A DNA stretch of 64,000 nucleotides from Chara braunii (lineage: Eukaryota; Streptophyta; Charophyceae; Charales; Characeae). Location of the stretch: positions 7,171,034-7,235,033 of the forward strand of contig BFEA01000005.1 in the NCBI GenBank assembly GCA_003427395.1. The letters are read 5' to 3'. The stretch's first letter is position 1, and every line of letters begins with the position of its first letter. Both the position numbers and the translations under genes were made by a program. Below the pieces are notes generated by a model. It worked only from the letters and a program-made list of their open reading frames with translations. It made no database searches and was not told where the DNA came from. This document shows positions 11,622 to 21,983 of this stretch, piece after piece.

Positions 11622-11750
11622 GGGCTCTGCTCCACTACTCACCGCATGCACAAAAGACAAAAAATATGGCAGTGTATCTTTCCATGGTCTAGACTCTAGA
11701 GGAAGATTCATTCTCACTCTGCACATTTGGCGAGTAGTGGAGCGAAGCCC
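11622..11750. mobile_element. MITE-like element, copy 2
   Basis: 129 bp. The left end GGGCTCTGCTCCACTACTC matches the complement of the right end, GGGCTTCGCTCCACTACTC, nearly perfectly over about 30 bp. The short non-coding body and long terminal inverted repeats are typical of a foldback or MITE family. No certain target duplication is visible. Confidence 0.75.
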
Positions 11751-12000
11751 ATTGTCTATTGCCTTCTCCCCATCTTCCGTGTTTGTTTTTTTTTAGATGT
11801 GTTGTTGTGTGTGTGTATGTGTTTTTTTTTTTTTGGCATGGTCCGATGGACCTCGGATCAGATAATAAATTGATCAGAACAGATGGCACCTTATCTATTT
11901 TTAGCCAAAAGGGGAAAGGTATCATATGTTTTTGTGTGCGTTCTGTTTTGTCTGCAAATTGCATTTGAAAGCATAGATGCTGCTCTTATGGTCTGACATA

Positions 12001-12122
12001 GGGCCTCGCTCCGCTACTCTCCACATGCACAAAAGACAAAAAAGATGGAAATGTATCTTTCCGTGTTCTGGCGGAGGATTCAGTCTCATCTTGCACATTC
12101 GGAGAGTAGTGCAGTGAGGCCC
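12001..12122. mobile_element. MITE-like element, copy 3
   Basis: 122 bp. GGGCCTCGCTCCGCTACTC on the left matches the complement of the right end, GGGCCTCACTGCACTACTC. ATA flanks both ends (11998-12000 and 12123-12125). A 3-bp duplication would fit the PIF/Harbinger class, but copies 1 and 2 do not clearly confirm it. Confidence 0.75.
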
Positions 12123-12392
12123 ATAGTCATTCCCTACCTCCCATTACCCATGGTTGCGTCTGTTCCACACCTACGGATGCAAAGTTTTGGCCCTCGTGTG
12201 ATCAGAGTGTAAGCCAGGTAGCCTCGTAATAGCTCCAGGGTTTGTTCCGCATCTGAATGCCTGATCGTGGAACAGCCGTTGACCGAGGCTGAGGCCGTGG
12301 ATGCAAGTTTTCTTGCCTATGATGTCATGGCGTAGTCACGTCGCAGAGTAGGTGTTAAGACGCGAGCAGGTATGAGGATTGGACATAACCTT

Positions 12393-12395
<3 letters not shown>

Positions 12396-12427
<32 letters not shown>
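12396..12427 (+). repeat. CA microsatellite
   Basis: About 15 uninterrupted CA units followed by ACATACACG. Confidence 0.95.
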
Positions 12428-12434
<7 letters not shown>

Positions 12435-12584
12435 GCGCATACAGGAGGAACTGGGACCAGAGAAGGGAGAACCAAGGAAGAACTTCAGGACCAATACCAG
12501 CGCCAAGAAGGACTTCTTCGAAAACCAGCCCTGCGGGCCACCTAAACAAGCAGGAAACCGGTCCCCTGTAAGGGGCACATTTTT

Positions 12585-12775
12585 ACGCCCCCCCTTTTTT
12601 TTCCCTTTTTTCTGATTGTCCCCCTCAGTTCCATTTTTTCCATTTTTGTGTTCGTTTTCCTTTTCCGTTCTTCCCTTTTTTCCTTTTTTCCTTTTTTCCT
12701 TTTTTCGTTTTTCGCTTTTTTTCGTTCTCGCTTTTTTCCGTTCTTTCTACTTTTCCTTTTTCCTTTCCATATGCA
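12585..12775 (+). repeat. Pyrimidine-rich tract
   Basis: About 190 bases almost entirely T and C, with repeated CCTTTTTTC words. Low-complexity spacer with no gene. Confidence 0.8.
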
Positions 12776-12840
12776 GACACATCTGTTTCCGGGCTGAGCT
12801 TCAATCCGGTGAGCTGTTGCCTCCAAGAGCAACGCAGTCA

Positions 12841-13230
12841 GGGGAATATCCAGGGGCCTAACTCGAGGAGGCCGCCGGACGCGCATAAGCATCATGAGCA
12901 CTCGAATTGAAATGGCGCCCTCTGTTCTAAATTTTTCAAAAAGAGGAGGGGGAGGTTTTCTCGGAAAGTGTCGAGGGTAGCTTCGAATAACAGAATAGAG
13001 GGCTCTATTTAGTTTGAGAGCCGCCGGGCCCTCGCAGGCGCAAGACCAGGGGAATATCCAGGGGCTTAGCTCGAGGAACCCACCGGGCCCGCACAGGCGT
13101 TGTGGACGCTCGAAGTAAACTGGCGCCCTCTGATTCTAATTTTGTTTGATTCGAAAGTGGCGGGAGAAGTTTTCTCGGAAAGTATCGAGGGTAGCTTCAA
13201 ATAGAGGGTAGAGGGCATTATTTAGTAGGA
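12841..13230 (+). repeat. Two tandem units of about 208 bp
   Basis: GGGGAATATCCAGGGG begins units at 12841 and 13049. Both contain CTGGCGCCCTCTG-like and TTTTCTCGGAAAGT words and are similar throughout with scattered changes. No coding sequence is recognised. Confidence 0.75.
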
Positions 13231-13360
13231 ACGTCAGATGAGGCCAAACATCATTCTCGAAGGAATTGCGGAGATCAACCGGCGTTTTCGGAGGAACGGC
13301 TTTGTCAGAGCAATCTTCGGGTGAAGCATCGCAGCAAGCAACAACCAGCAGCAGTAAACC

Positions 13361-13435
13361 ATGGACTTCCCGTTGGACTTGGACGCGATCGCAGCCCGGA
13401 GGGAGGCGCATGACCAAGAAACGGTAGTGTTCTAA
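13361..13435 (+). CDS. Possible 24-residue upstream peptide
   Basis: A short frame starts ATGGACTTCCC and encodes MDFPLDLDAIAARREAHD..., ending at TAA 13433-13435. It sits 18 bp before the membrane-protein frame at 13454. It could be an upstream ORF or a first exon. Nothing but its open frame and position supports it. Confidence 0.2.
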   Translation: MDFPLDLDAIAARREAHDQETVVF

Positions 13436-13453
13436 GGACCAACGACGGGAAGC

Positions 13454-13801
13454 ATGGAGTGTCCAGCGCCACGAACTACGCCTGATTCCCAGCTTCCTCT
13501 TCCTGCACCTCTTCCTCCTCCTCCCTCTTATCTCCCCGCAGCTCTCCGTCCCTGCGCAGTTGCTCTCTGCATAATAGCCCTTACTGCAGTTTTTTGCCTC
13601 GCGCTTCTCCCCAACCTACTCATCATCTACGTGCTAATCAGATGGTGCCGATCGTCGGAGGTGATTTTAGCACCCGCCCGAAAGCAGGCGGTCTTCCTTG
13701 GCATGCTCGTACGAGTAACGGGCTTGGTGGCGGCAGCTGCAATTTCTTACGCATCAGCAATAGGCCTGATCATTACCACGCTTGCGGCAGAGGAGGTGTA
13801 A
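13454..13801 (+). CDS. Hypothetical membrane protein, 115 residues
   Basis: I do not recognise this protein. The N-terminus (1-30) is Pro-rich. Two hydrophobic stretches follow: about residues 35-60 (ALCIIALTAVFCLALLPNLL then IIYVLI) and 83-112 (GMLVRVTGLVAAAAISY then IGLIITTLA), separated by a short basic loop. The stop at 13799 is preceded by GAGGAGGTGTAAGC, which could be a splice donor. A second frame continues with an acidic stretch and another hydrophobic segment, so this may be one exon of a larger gene. The region is more GC-rich than its neighbours. It could equally be a chance frame. Confidence 0.3.
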   Translation: MECPAPRTTPDSQLPLPAPLPPPPSYLPAALRPCAVALCIIALTAVFCLALLPNLLIIYVLIRWCRSSEVILAPARKQAVFLGMLVRVTGLVAAAAISYASAIGLIITTLAAEEV

Positions 13802-14226
13802 GCAGCGACGAGGAGAGCGAGATGGAGCAGCAGAGCGGCAGAGCAGCAGATGCGGAGGCGGCAGCATGCAGCCTCGTAGCCTTCCTTGCCTTTCTCTCGT
13901 TTCTCGCTTTCACCTTCTTCATTGCACTATTACCCCAGCCACAGCCAGCAGCGCAACCATGCTGCACAGCGGAGCAAACGGAAGCATGGTGCCCCTCCCA
14001 CTGCATCCCCCACCCACCCCCACCCCTTTCCCCACCAGAATCCCAGACCACCACCCCATCCGCACCACAGCACCCCCCACCACGATCTGCATCTTTTGGA
14101 GGAAAAAGATGCCCCTCTGATGAAGCTGCTGGTGGCACAGCAGAAAGGCCTCAGGGATTTGCCAACCCCTCCCGCGGCTCGGCCATTGGACCACGCGCAC
14201 AGATGCGTAACAATGAAGTCTCGTGA
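13594..14226 (+). CDS. Hypothetical Pro-rich frame overlapping the membrane protein
   Basis: A 210-codon frame overlaps the previous one by about 200 bp. From about residue 70 it shows SSDEESEMEQQSG, an Ala-rich helix, a hydrophobic segment (SLVAFLAFLSFLAFTFFIAL), and a long Pro/Ser-rich tail. If the two frames belong to one spliced gene, the upstream part of this frame would be intronic or antisense to meaning. No family was recognised, and other frames are also open here, which weakens the case. Confidence 0.25.
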   Translation: MPRASPQPTHHLRANQMVPIVGGDFSTRPKAGGLPWHARTSNGLGGGSCNFLRISNRPDHYHACGRGGVSSDEESEMEQQSGRAADAEAAACSLVAFLAFLSFLAFTFFIALLPQPQPAAQPCCTAEQTEAWCPSHCIPHPPPPLSPPESQTTTPSAPQHPPPRSASFGGKRCPSDEAAGGTAERPQGFANPSRGSAIGPRAQMRNNEVS

Positions 14227-14229
14227 AAG

Positions 14230-15345
14230 GCTAGATGCAGGTTCCATTTTTTTATTTTCCCTATTTTCTCCCCAACCTTTCCCCATTCCCGTTGTTTTTA
14301 CTCCCCAGTCTCGCATGATGGAGTACATGGCTAATGTTGGGAGTTCCAAGTTTTCCATAATAGGACCTTCGATAATAAGTTTTATCTTTGCAGACTTTCT
14401 GTTGTGATGATTCCTTCTCTTGCTTTTTGAAATCGCATGAGACTTTGAGTGGCCCCTTGCGTGGTTGTTTCCCCTGCGAATGATGCATGCTGTTTCGCAA
14501 CCTTTGCATGAAATTAATGCTTGTTCTTCAAGTTTTGGCTTTCGATGACCATGTGGAATCACGGATAAATTCATGCTTTCCCTGTCGTTTTTTTCCCCCT
14601 TTTTTCTTCTTCCCCCAGAGCTAGTTGTAGTAGGGAAGCAGTATTGCGCGCGTTGATGATGCAATGGAATATGGATAACCCTCTGTTTATTGATTGCCCG
14701 CACTCCTTGCAGAGCTAGTTGTAGTAGGGAAGTACTGTAGAAATGGTTATTCACTTGCGCAACTACTTGCGCAGTGGAAGGGTACTTGCATTTTTTCTAA
14801 AAATTCCAGAATATGTATGCCTGGTGGTTTGCATCGAGGTAGAGTCTCCGGACAAGACGTAGGATGTGATCGCTTTTTTTCGATTCCTCTGTTTTCTGAT
14901 ATCGCAACGAGGCGCACGAAAGGACTTATCGTCAGAAGATAGCCTGATGACGAGTCCCCTGCTGCCGGATTCAATCTGGGATATTTTATCTTTTTTTGGA
15001 AAGAAAAGGGAGATATTTTTCTAACACTTTGTGATATTCCCTACCTACAACCCCTCGTTAGTCTCTCTCTGTCTTTCTTTGGAAAAGGCTCGCAGCTCTA
15101 TATTAAAAAGGGATACTTCTCTTGGGAGCTCAATATTTTTAAAAATTGGCTAATAGTTCCCGGAACTGCGTAAATGGAGCCATAGAAGAGCCCCCCATCC
15201 GGGAATAAAAAGGAGATCCACATCGCTTTATAAACGTCTGTTCCTGCCAGAGTTCCGTAATGTGCGGGCTGAATTAATGCCGGAGCTCGGCCTAACACGT
15301 AATTACGTGTCCTGGCGTGCGTATGAGCACACACCCACAACACGC
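14230..15345. other. No recognisable gene
   Basis: AT-rich sequence. The word AGAGCTAGTTGTAGTAGGGA occurs twice (about 14617 and 14713), marking a small local duplication. I see nothing else of note. Confidence 0.5.
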
Positions 15346-15348
15346 TCA

Positions 15349-15371
15349 CACACACACACACACACACACAA
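15349..15371 (+). repeat. CA microsatellite
   Basis: About 11 CA units in non-coding sequence. Confidence 0.9.
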
Positions 15372-15538
15372 ACAGTAAAACTGCATCGACTCAAGTTTGC
15401 TTCATTGTCTGCTAGAGATAAAGCTGCTTTGATTTTAGCTCTACTCATCTGGGTGGAACAGGGGCAGTTGCGGTGAAAATCTGGAACACACATGCGCATG
15501 CGCAAACACCCCCCAATGAACAGATGCATCCTGAAAAG

Positions 15539-15577
15539 ACTGTTGGGGTTTCAACCTCCCGACTGATGAGTCTTCTC
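15539..15577 (+). other. Hammerhead-like 5' half
   Basis: AAGACTGTTGGGGTTTC, then AACCTCCCGACTGATGAGTC, lines up with the stem III 5' strand, stem I and CTGATGAG core of the complete ribozymes. No stem II 3' side or GAAAC follows within the next 40 bases, so it is a remnant. Confidence 0.4.
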
Positions 15578-16095
15578 CCCATTGCTTCAACAACTTTAAA
15601 CCACCACTACCTCCAAGCCTGTTTTTGCCGACCCTGATTTTCACTCTGCACCAGGTTTTGCCGAGCCAGGGTTCCGTTTTGTTTCTTTTCTGATACTCTG
15701 ATGAAAAAAAAAAAAGAAAAAGCACGGCCAGACTTTCAAGAAGCGACGCGCTCGCAGCACAAAAAAATAAAAGAAAAAAAAAACAAACAACCCTCGGGAT
15801 GCGATACCAGGTAGATACCTGCCCAAAGTTGTTATGTGAGTATGCCCTCAGTGAGGGCGTTACAGAAAGGGTGTCAGGTCCACGGAAGAATGAAAAGGGC
15901 AAAAAAAAAAGAAAATGAACTTAGGGCGGGAAAGCAGGTTCATACATTCTACGAAGTAATAGTGCGGGCATGCTCTCCTCCACAAAGTGTAAGCAGCCTG
16001 TGGACTGCACCGTGCCTCTCTGGCGGGGCACCAAAACTGAAAAAAGAAGGAAAACAAGAAACAAAAGCAATGAAAACCTGAAACTGGCCAATATA

Positions 16096-17254
16096 GCGGT
16101 TAGATACTAACGTGCGAGTTTTGGTGTGAGCACAACTTGGCGCACTGCCTTCCCCGACATGGTCTTTTGTTTTTCGAAGGGGCCCTCAAGGCCCAATCCA
16201 ACCCCCGAAAACTTCGGAAAAAGTGGGAAAACGGCCACTTTTCCGATTTTTCCCAACACTGCAATCAGACTTGCTTTCGTTCACACTTCCATGCATGTAA
16301 ACAGGTTGCGCATCAAACTGGCGACAAGCGTCCCCTCAAAACTCAGAGATATGGTAACCAGAAACACAGTTCAGATACAACCTCACTTTAGATGGCTATG
16401 GCGCATCAGCGCCTATACAAATCTCTGTTCATCACTCACACAACATTGCTGTTCACACACCGGACCACCCTGGATACCCCACACGCATCTACACACATCA
16501 CTCTGCACACTCTCACACACCCGCACACGCCTACAGCTATGGCGGCTATGGCCGCTGCTACTCTATCGCTATGGCTAACCTCCTTCTCGCCCACTTCGTG
16601 CTCGGGCTCACTGCAGACCACCTCGCACAAGTCGCTATGGCAGCGCTTCTGCATGGCTTACACAGGAATCAATGAATGGCTGGGCGCTGCCTCTTGATTT
16701 ATACTTCTGTAGCTCGTTGGTCTGGCCCATTCCCATGCCCGTGGTGCACACAGTCCCATATGGTACTTGCTTGACTGGACTAGGACTCACTGGGACTGGC
16801 ACCGCTGACTGCATGGGTTTGCACTGCCAACTCGATGCAGTTGCACCGCCGACGTACTGCAGTTGGGCTCCACTTGCCCACTTGCCTCAGCCTAAATGTG
16901 AGCAACTTCGAAAGGCCACTACTAGGACCTTCCGGAAGTCTGGGTCCTGGCCTTTCGAAGACTGTAGCAGCTACGACCTTGACCCTTCAGGACTGTAGCA
17001 GCTACGACCTTGACCTTTCAGAAGTTCTACAGCTACGACTTCTAGAACTCCCTAAGACTTCTACACGACAGGTCTACAGATCGAACCCCCGCTACCTACG
17101 GACCCTACGACAGTTTGCCAACTGTAACAAATACACAGGTCACGGGTTCAACTCTCAGGGTCAACACAGATACTGTACGCAGGTAAGCTGAGAACTAGGG
17201 ATCGAGCCCTGGGATCTGCATTCGCTACTGCTAAAGGTGAAAACCGTTTCAACA
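16096..17254 (-). repeat. 5' LTR of a gypsy element (same family as element F)
   Basis: The segment 16113-17254 (1142 bp) starts TG and ends CA on the plus strand. Its complement aligns with 63070-64000: both share AGCAGTAG-GAA-GCAGATCC, the CAGGGCTCGATCCCTAG word, and a later CTGTGTTTC-GGTT stretch. On the minus strand TTAGTATCTAACCGC follows 2 bases after the LTR and resembles a degenerate TGGTATC primer site. No gag or pol follows to the left, so this is an LTR with a truncated interior. Confidence 0.65.
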
Positions 17255-17348
17255 CTGCTGGAGGTAGTGGTGGTTTGATGCTTGCCGGTGGTAAGCAGCC
17301 GGACTGCTGGGTCCCCAGAGTAGATGGGCCTATGTTTTTTTTTGTTGT

Positions 17349-17363
17349 TCCCCCCCCCCCCCC
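17349..17363 (+). repeat. Poly-C tract
   Basis: About 15 consecutive C after TTTTTTTTGTTGTTC. A second C-rich tract with few interruptions lies at about 17929-17950. Confidence 0.9.
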
Positions 17364-17459
17364 AGTTGGTGGAAGGCGGACGGAACAGTCTGGAAGCAAA
17401 CATAGCACCTACATCCAAGCATGAGAACACACCTTTCAACAAGCTGTATGGAGGATCCA

Positions 17460-19160
17460 CTTAGTTAACACTCTGAGGGACCCCGCTCTCGAAAAGCAAA
17501 CTCACGTGCCACCATCGCTCCACATCCCCAAGAACCACCGCACCTGACGTCAAACATAGTCGCGTCGGCATCTAGTCGTATGACTGGGTGCAAGCGTTAC
17601 AGTTTTACGAATCGATATGCCAAGCGACTGAGTCTGACTCAATGCCAGGATTTGATCCCTCTCGCGCTGTCTTCGGCGGTCTGTCCTGCTGCTGCAATCA
17701 TCGCGTACGTGAACCCGCGCAAGCACAATAGCTGATCTCGCAGTGGGGCAGTCGTTCCTCTCGCCTGATTTTGACGAAGTGGCCCTGCCCACCCTCAATA
17801 TTCCTGCGGCCCATCATCAGCGGACTCCCTTTTACCTATTTTATCCCACCTGTGCACCAAGCACCGAACGAACTGGGGCAGTGCTCGTTTTTTCCTTTTT
17901 GGCATGGGCGGCCCTCTTCCTCTCCCCCCCCCTCCTCCCCCCCCCTTTTTTTGGCACCACCAGCCAGGAGAGTTGACTGCGAGAATGCACTGCTGGTCAA
18001 CTTGGTCCCAAAGGTGTGCCAGGAGAGATAGTAGTGGTTCAAAAAAGCGAAAAAAAAGCAACAGGATGTTTTGTTTTGTCCAGCAAAAAAAGGGCTGGGG
18101 GGAAAGAAAAGGATTCGAGCTTCATCTCATCGTCAACTTCCCTGCCAACTAGGTCCTATCCAGCTACATCCCCGCTCACATTTGTAAACAATGCAGCTTA
18201 CCACCTAGGTACCTACTACCAAACCTGGTCTTCATCCATTGTCTAAATAACGTCCCTCCCTATCCTTCTGATTGACTGCCTTGCAATGAACTTGGCAATT
18301 TCAAACAAACTCGAATATGCAAGGTGAGAGCATTCACAGGAAGTTCACACCGCACCAGAGAGATGACACATGAACAAGCACCGGATATGTTCCCACTCAA
18401 AATATGAGAAGTTTACAACTGGAGAGTTCTAGTAACCAGCTGCAGTTGCCGCAACTCAACACTGCAATCCTGACTCAGGTATGTACTCAACTCCTCCCCC
18501 CTTGATGTCTGGCTTTCCTCTCTCTCTCTCTCCCTGTCTCTTCTCTCTTCTCTCGCTCAAGTCTTCGCCTCTTGACCTCACTGCGCTCAAGGTCACCCTT
18601 TCTCTCTCTCCCTCTAGGATCTGCCCTGAATACAACTGTGGTGTATTCCCCAAACCTCCACGGCTATGGTCGTCTCCTTCCTTCTCCCTAGCTGTGGTAA
18701 CCAGATGTCTCCTTCCTCGCTGGGCACTTGCTCCTCTCCTGGTGCCCCCTCCCATCCACGGTGCACTGTTGCACAAGTAACCCGCAGTACTTCTGCAATT
18801 CGCACATGAATAGTTGATCCCTCCTGCTGATGCTGCTGGGTTTTTATACTTGCTGATCCGCCTTCCAGACGTCTTCTGTTGGTTATGGGTTGGCCCTCTT
18901 GTCTTTGTTTCCTGCTTCTGGAAACTCATGGATTCTTCTTGGGTTTGGCTGCTTGCGTGGATCAACTGACACCTAGCCTAACGGCCTTGGTAAGAGTTGT
19001 GATGACTTTTCAACCCATAACTGTCATCTCCGAAGGACTTCCTACCACGATCTACTTAACTGGCTCACCTAGGCCTCTGCAATCATGGTACAAATGAAAG
19101 CTACTCTTCTAGAGTTTTCGTGCATATTGTACAAGTGGCTGGAACCACTAATGGAACACG
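17460..19160. other. No gene recognised; possible decayed LTR
   Basis: From about 18290 to 18960 the layout recalls the element A LTR: TTGCAATGAACTTGG, an AACTCAACACTGCAATCC-like word before a GTATGT, then C/T-rich stretches. The similarity is weak and I could not define ends. The rest is C-rich and A-rich spacer. Confidence 0.3.
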
Positions 19161-19162
19161 GA

Positions 19163-19284
19163 ATGGGACTCGGGATTAGAACCTGGGACTTAGGAATGGG
19201 ACTTGGGACTCGGGACTGGGACCTAGGACTCGGGACTGGGACCTGGGACTTGGGATTCGGGACTTGGGACTGGGACTTGGGATT
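19163..19284 (+). repeat. GGGACTnGGGACT minisatellite
   Basis: Short units GGGACTTGGGACTCGG and GGGACTGGGACCTAGG alternate for about 120 bp. Confidence 0.85.
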
Positions 19285-19312
19285 GTGGCACAGCGTGAAA
19301 TCCTTTCAGCCA

Positions 19313-19462
19313 ATCCTTCTGACTTGATGTCTGACTTTCACTTCTGTTTACGAACTTAGCCTACGTTGCGGACCACAGAAACTCGAGATCCTTCTGACTT
19401 GATGTCTGACTTTCACTTCTGTTTACGAACTTAGCCTACGTTGCGGACCACAGAAACTCGAG
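19313..19462 (+). repeat. Exact tandem duplication, 75-bp unit
   Basis: Units 19313-19387 and 19388-19462 both start ATCCTTCTGACTTGATGTC and end AGAAACTCGAG, with no difference that I can find. Either a very recent duplication or an assembly artefact. Confidence 0.85.
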
Positions 19463-19970
19463 CCTACTACCTTCGACTGAATCTGGGCCGTACAGTTCTA
19501 CACTTGAACTTGATCAGGGCGTGATATATCGAAACCTCGCAGAACCTAACAACTGGAAGGCCGCAGATGGCACTGGACCAAGAAAAAACAGGTCGTGGGA
19601 TTGAATCCCCCTATCGGCCAAATATATGAGTACCCAGATCCTCAGAACAGTCTGGTACAAGTTATTCTGTGGAGTTGTATTTAGCAAACAAGTGAACTCA
19701 AAAACAAACACACAAACAAAGAAAAAAAGAAAAACGAATAAAGGAAAAAACAAACAGACACACACTTTTTAATAGTTTTATTCTTCTTCTTCTTCTTCTC
19801 CTCATCCTTATCAGATTGTTTTGTTAAATTGTTTTGGTTGTTTTCAGAGGGGGGAGGAGAGAGGGGGGTGGGGCGCAAACTTCTCTCTTCTAAGAATAAA
19901 GAAAAGATGACCTCCGAGGAGAGCCGGAACGGCCCGAAGCTTGAGACTGCTGCTGAAGGAACAAGACGTC

Positions 19971-20082
19971 GATGGTAAACAGTGCAGAAATTGTCAGTGG
20001 ATGGTAAACAGTGCAGAAACTGTCAGTGGATGGTAAACAGTGCAGAAACTGTCAGTGGATGGTAAACAGTGCAGAAAGTGTC
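19971..20082 (+). repeat. 29-bp tandem repeat, four copies
   Basis: GATGGTAAACAGTGCAGAAA starts at 19971, 20000, 20029 and 20058. An AT run follows (20084-20100), and the hammerhead-bearing repeat starts just after. Confidence 0.9.
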
Positions 20083-20138
20083 AAATATATATATATATAT
20101 TCATCTGGTGCGGGTGAGTGATAGTCTACTTTGATTTT

Positions 20139-20257
20139 GGTTAAGGTAGATTATCATTTACAGTGTAATCAGTGAGGGGATTCTGCAGACTGTTGAGGGT
20201 TCAGCCTCCTGATGAGTCGGTGAAACTCCGACGAAACAGTTTGTCACAGCCCCTCGT
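20139..20257 (+). repeat. Hammerhead-bearing dispersed repeat, copy next to gap
   Basis: From GGTTAAGGTAGATTATCA to CCCCTCGT this segment is nearly identical to 51036-51154. The conserved part extends about 50 bp upstream of the ribozyme. The other side runs into an N gap. Confidence 0.85.
20187..20242 (+). ncRNA. Hammerhead ribozyme, type III
   Basis: Every element of the catalytic fold is present: stem III AGACTGT (20187-20193) with ACAGTTT (20236-20242); cleavage residue T20194 (a GUU site); stem I GAGG/CCTC closing a GTTCAG loop (20195-20208); core CTGATGA (20209-20215); stem II GTCGG/CCGAC with loop TGAAACT (20216-20232); and GAAA (20233-20236). Stem I and stem II are perfect. Open ends at stem III make it type III, the form known from plant viroids, satellite RNAs and retrozymes. 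Self-cleavage is expected from the family and was not tested. Confidence 0.88.
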
Positions 20258-21067
20258 NNNNNNNNNNNNNNNNNNNNNNNNNNNNNNNNNNNNNNNNNNN
20301 NNNNNNNNNNNNNNNNNNNNNNNNNNNNNNNNNNNNNNNNNNNNNNNNNNNNNNNNNNNNNNNNNNNNNNNNNNNNNNNNNNNNNNNNNNNNNNNNNNNN
20401 NNNNNNNNNNNNNNNNNNNNNNNNNNNNNNNNNNNNNNNNNNNNNNNNNNNNNNNNNNNNNNNNNNNNNNNNNNNNNNNNNNNNNNNNNNNNNNNNNNNN
20501 NNNNNNNNNNNNNNNNNNNNNNNNNNNNNNNNNNNNNNNNNNNNNNNNNNNNNNNNNNNNNNNNNNNNNNNNNNNNNNNNNNNNNNNNNNNNNNNNNNNN
20601 NNNNNNNNNNNNNNNNNNNNNNNNNNNNNNNNNNNNNNNNNNNNNNNNNNNNNNNNNNNNNNNNNNNNNNNNNNNNNNNNNNNNNNNNNNNNNNNNNNNN
20701 NNNNNNNNNNNNNNNNNNNNNNNNNNNNNNNNNNNNNNNNNNNNNNNNNNNNNNNNNNNNNNNNNNNNNNNNNNNNNNNNNNNNNNNNNNNNNNNNNNNN
20801 NNNNNNNNNNNNNNNNNNNNNNNNNNNNNNNNNNNNNNNNNNNNNNNNNNNNNNNNNNNNNNNNNNNNNNNNNNNNNNNNNNNNNNNNNNNNNNNNNNNN
20901 NNNNNNNNNNNNNNNNNNNNNNNNNNNNNNNNNNNNNNNNNNNNNNNNNNNNNNNNNNNNNNNNNNNNNNNNNNNNNNNNNNNNNNNNNNNNNNNNNNNN
21001 NNNNNNNNNNNNNNNNNNNNNNNNNNNNNNNNNNNNNNNNNNNNNNNNNNNNNNNNNNNNNNNNNNN
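20258..21067. other. Assembly gap (810 N)
   Basis: Unknown sequence. The 37 bases before the gap (20221-20257) are identical to the 37 after it (21068-21104). The true interval may be zero length (unmerged overlap) or a tandem unit of the hammerhead repeat. Confidence 0.98.
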
Positions 21068-21170
21068 TGAAACTCCGACGAAACAGTTTGTCACAGCCCC
21101 TCGTTTGTTGTCCTCTTCTCTCTCTCTGCCTACGGTTTACCGGGCAGTTCTATTTGTGACGATATATATT
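21068..21170 (+). repeat. Hammerhead repeat, 3' part after the gap
   Basis: It begins inside stem II loop (TGAAACTCCGACGAAACAG) and continues with the downstream part of the repeat (TTGTTGTCCTCTTCTC, TTACCGGGCAG) as at 51111-51192. The ribozyme 5' half lies in the gap or was lost. Confidence 0.8.
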
Positions 21171-21215
21171 AAAGGTAAGCAAATAAAATAAAAATTAAAT
21201 TGTCACAAGCAACTG

Positions 21216-21262
21216 CGGTATATGAGTCGGTGAACCTCCAACGGAAGAGTCTCTACCACAGC
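21216..21262 (+). other. Degenerate hammerhead-like unit
   Basis: TATATGAGTCGGTGAACC then TCCAACGGAAGAG resembles stem II and the second core box, but CTGATGA reads TATATGA and GAAAC reads GGAAG. Not expected to be active. Confidence 0.4.
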
Positions 21263-21983
21263 CACCGTTTCTTCGTCCTTTTCTCCCTTTCCCTTAACCG
21301 TTTCAATCGGCAGTTTTTAGTTTTTAAGTTTTTTAACCTTTCTTAGTATTTTTAGTATTATGTATTTATTCCGTAGTGAGGAAAGGATTCACGAATCTCA
21401 GTACCGCGATTCAGTCCCAAGTCCCGGTCTCGAGTCCCAGTCCTTGTTCCATTGGTGGCCCTAGCCACGTGGACAATATTCACAAATGCCTAAGAGGGGT
21501 AGGTTGATTTGTACAATGATTACAGATGCCTAGGTCAGTTAGTTTAGACTTTTAAGTAGGCAGTAGGATGTCCCTGGTTAATAACACTTTTCTTTTCTTG
21601 TTTTTCTCTCCTTTCTTTTTTTTCCTATTCCTTTCCCCAATCCCATAACCCCTCGATTGAAGCTGAGCAGTGTGTTCATCAATGGGTACTGGGGTGAAAA
21701 AGTCTATTTCCAGGTACTAGGCACAACACAAGCTTTGGCAAAGATAGCAGAAGTCGTTAGGCCAAGTATCAGTCACATCATTGACTGCTGAAGGTAGTTG
21801 TCATATGTCTAGCATCCAACCTCTACAACAACCTGCAGTGGGCTTTAGAAAAGAAAAGAAAAAAAGAAGCAAGAAAAAAAGGAAGAAAGGCCAAGTATCA
21901 GTCAATCTAGTCAAGCAGCCAAAGTCAAGGAAAATCGACAAATTCCAAAAGCAACAAACAAAGGCAAAGGGCAGTATGCATGT

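Noticed and set aside
20172-21191. 339-codon frame across the N gap
   Set aside because: It consists almost entirely of undetermined residues.
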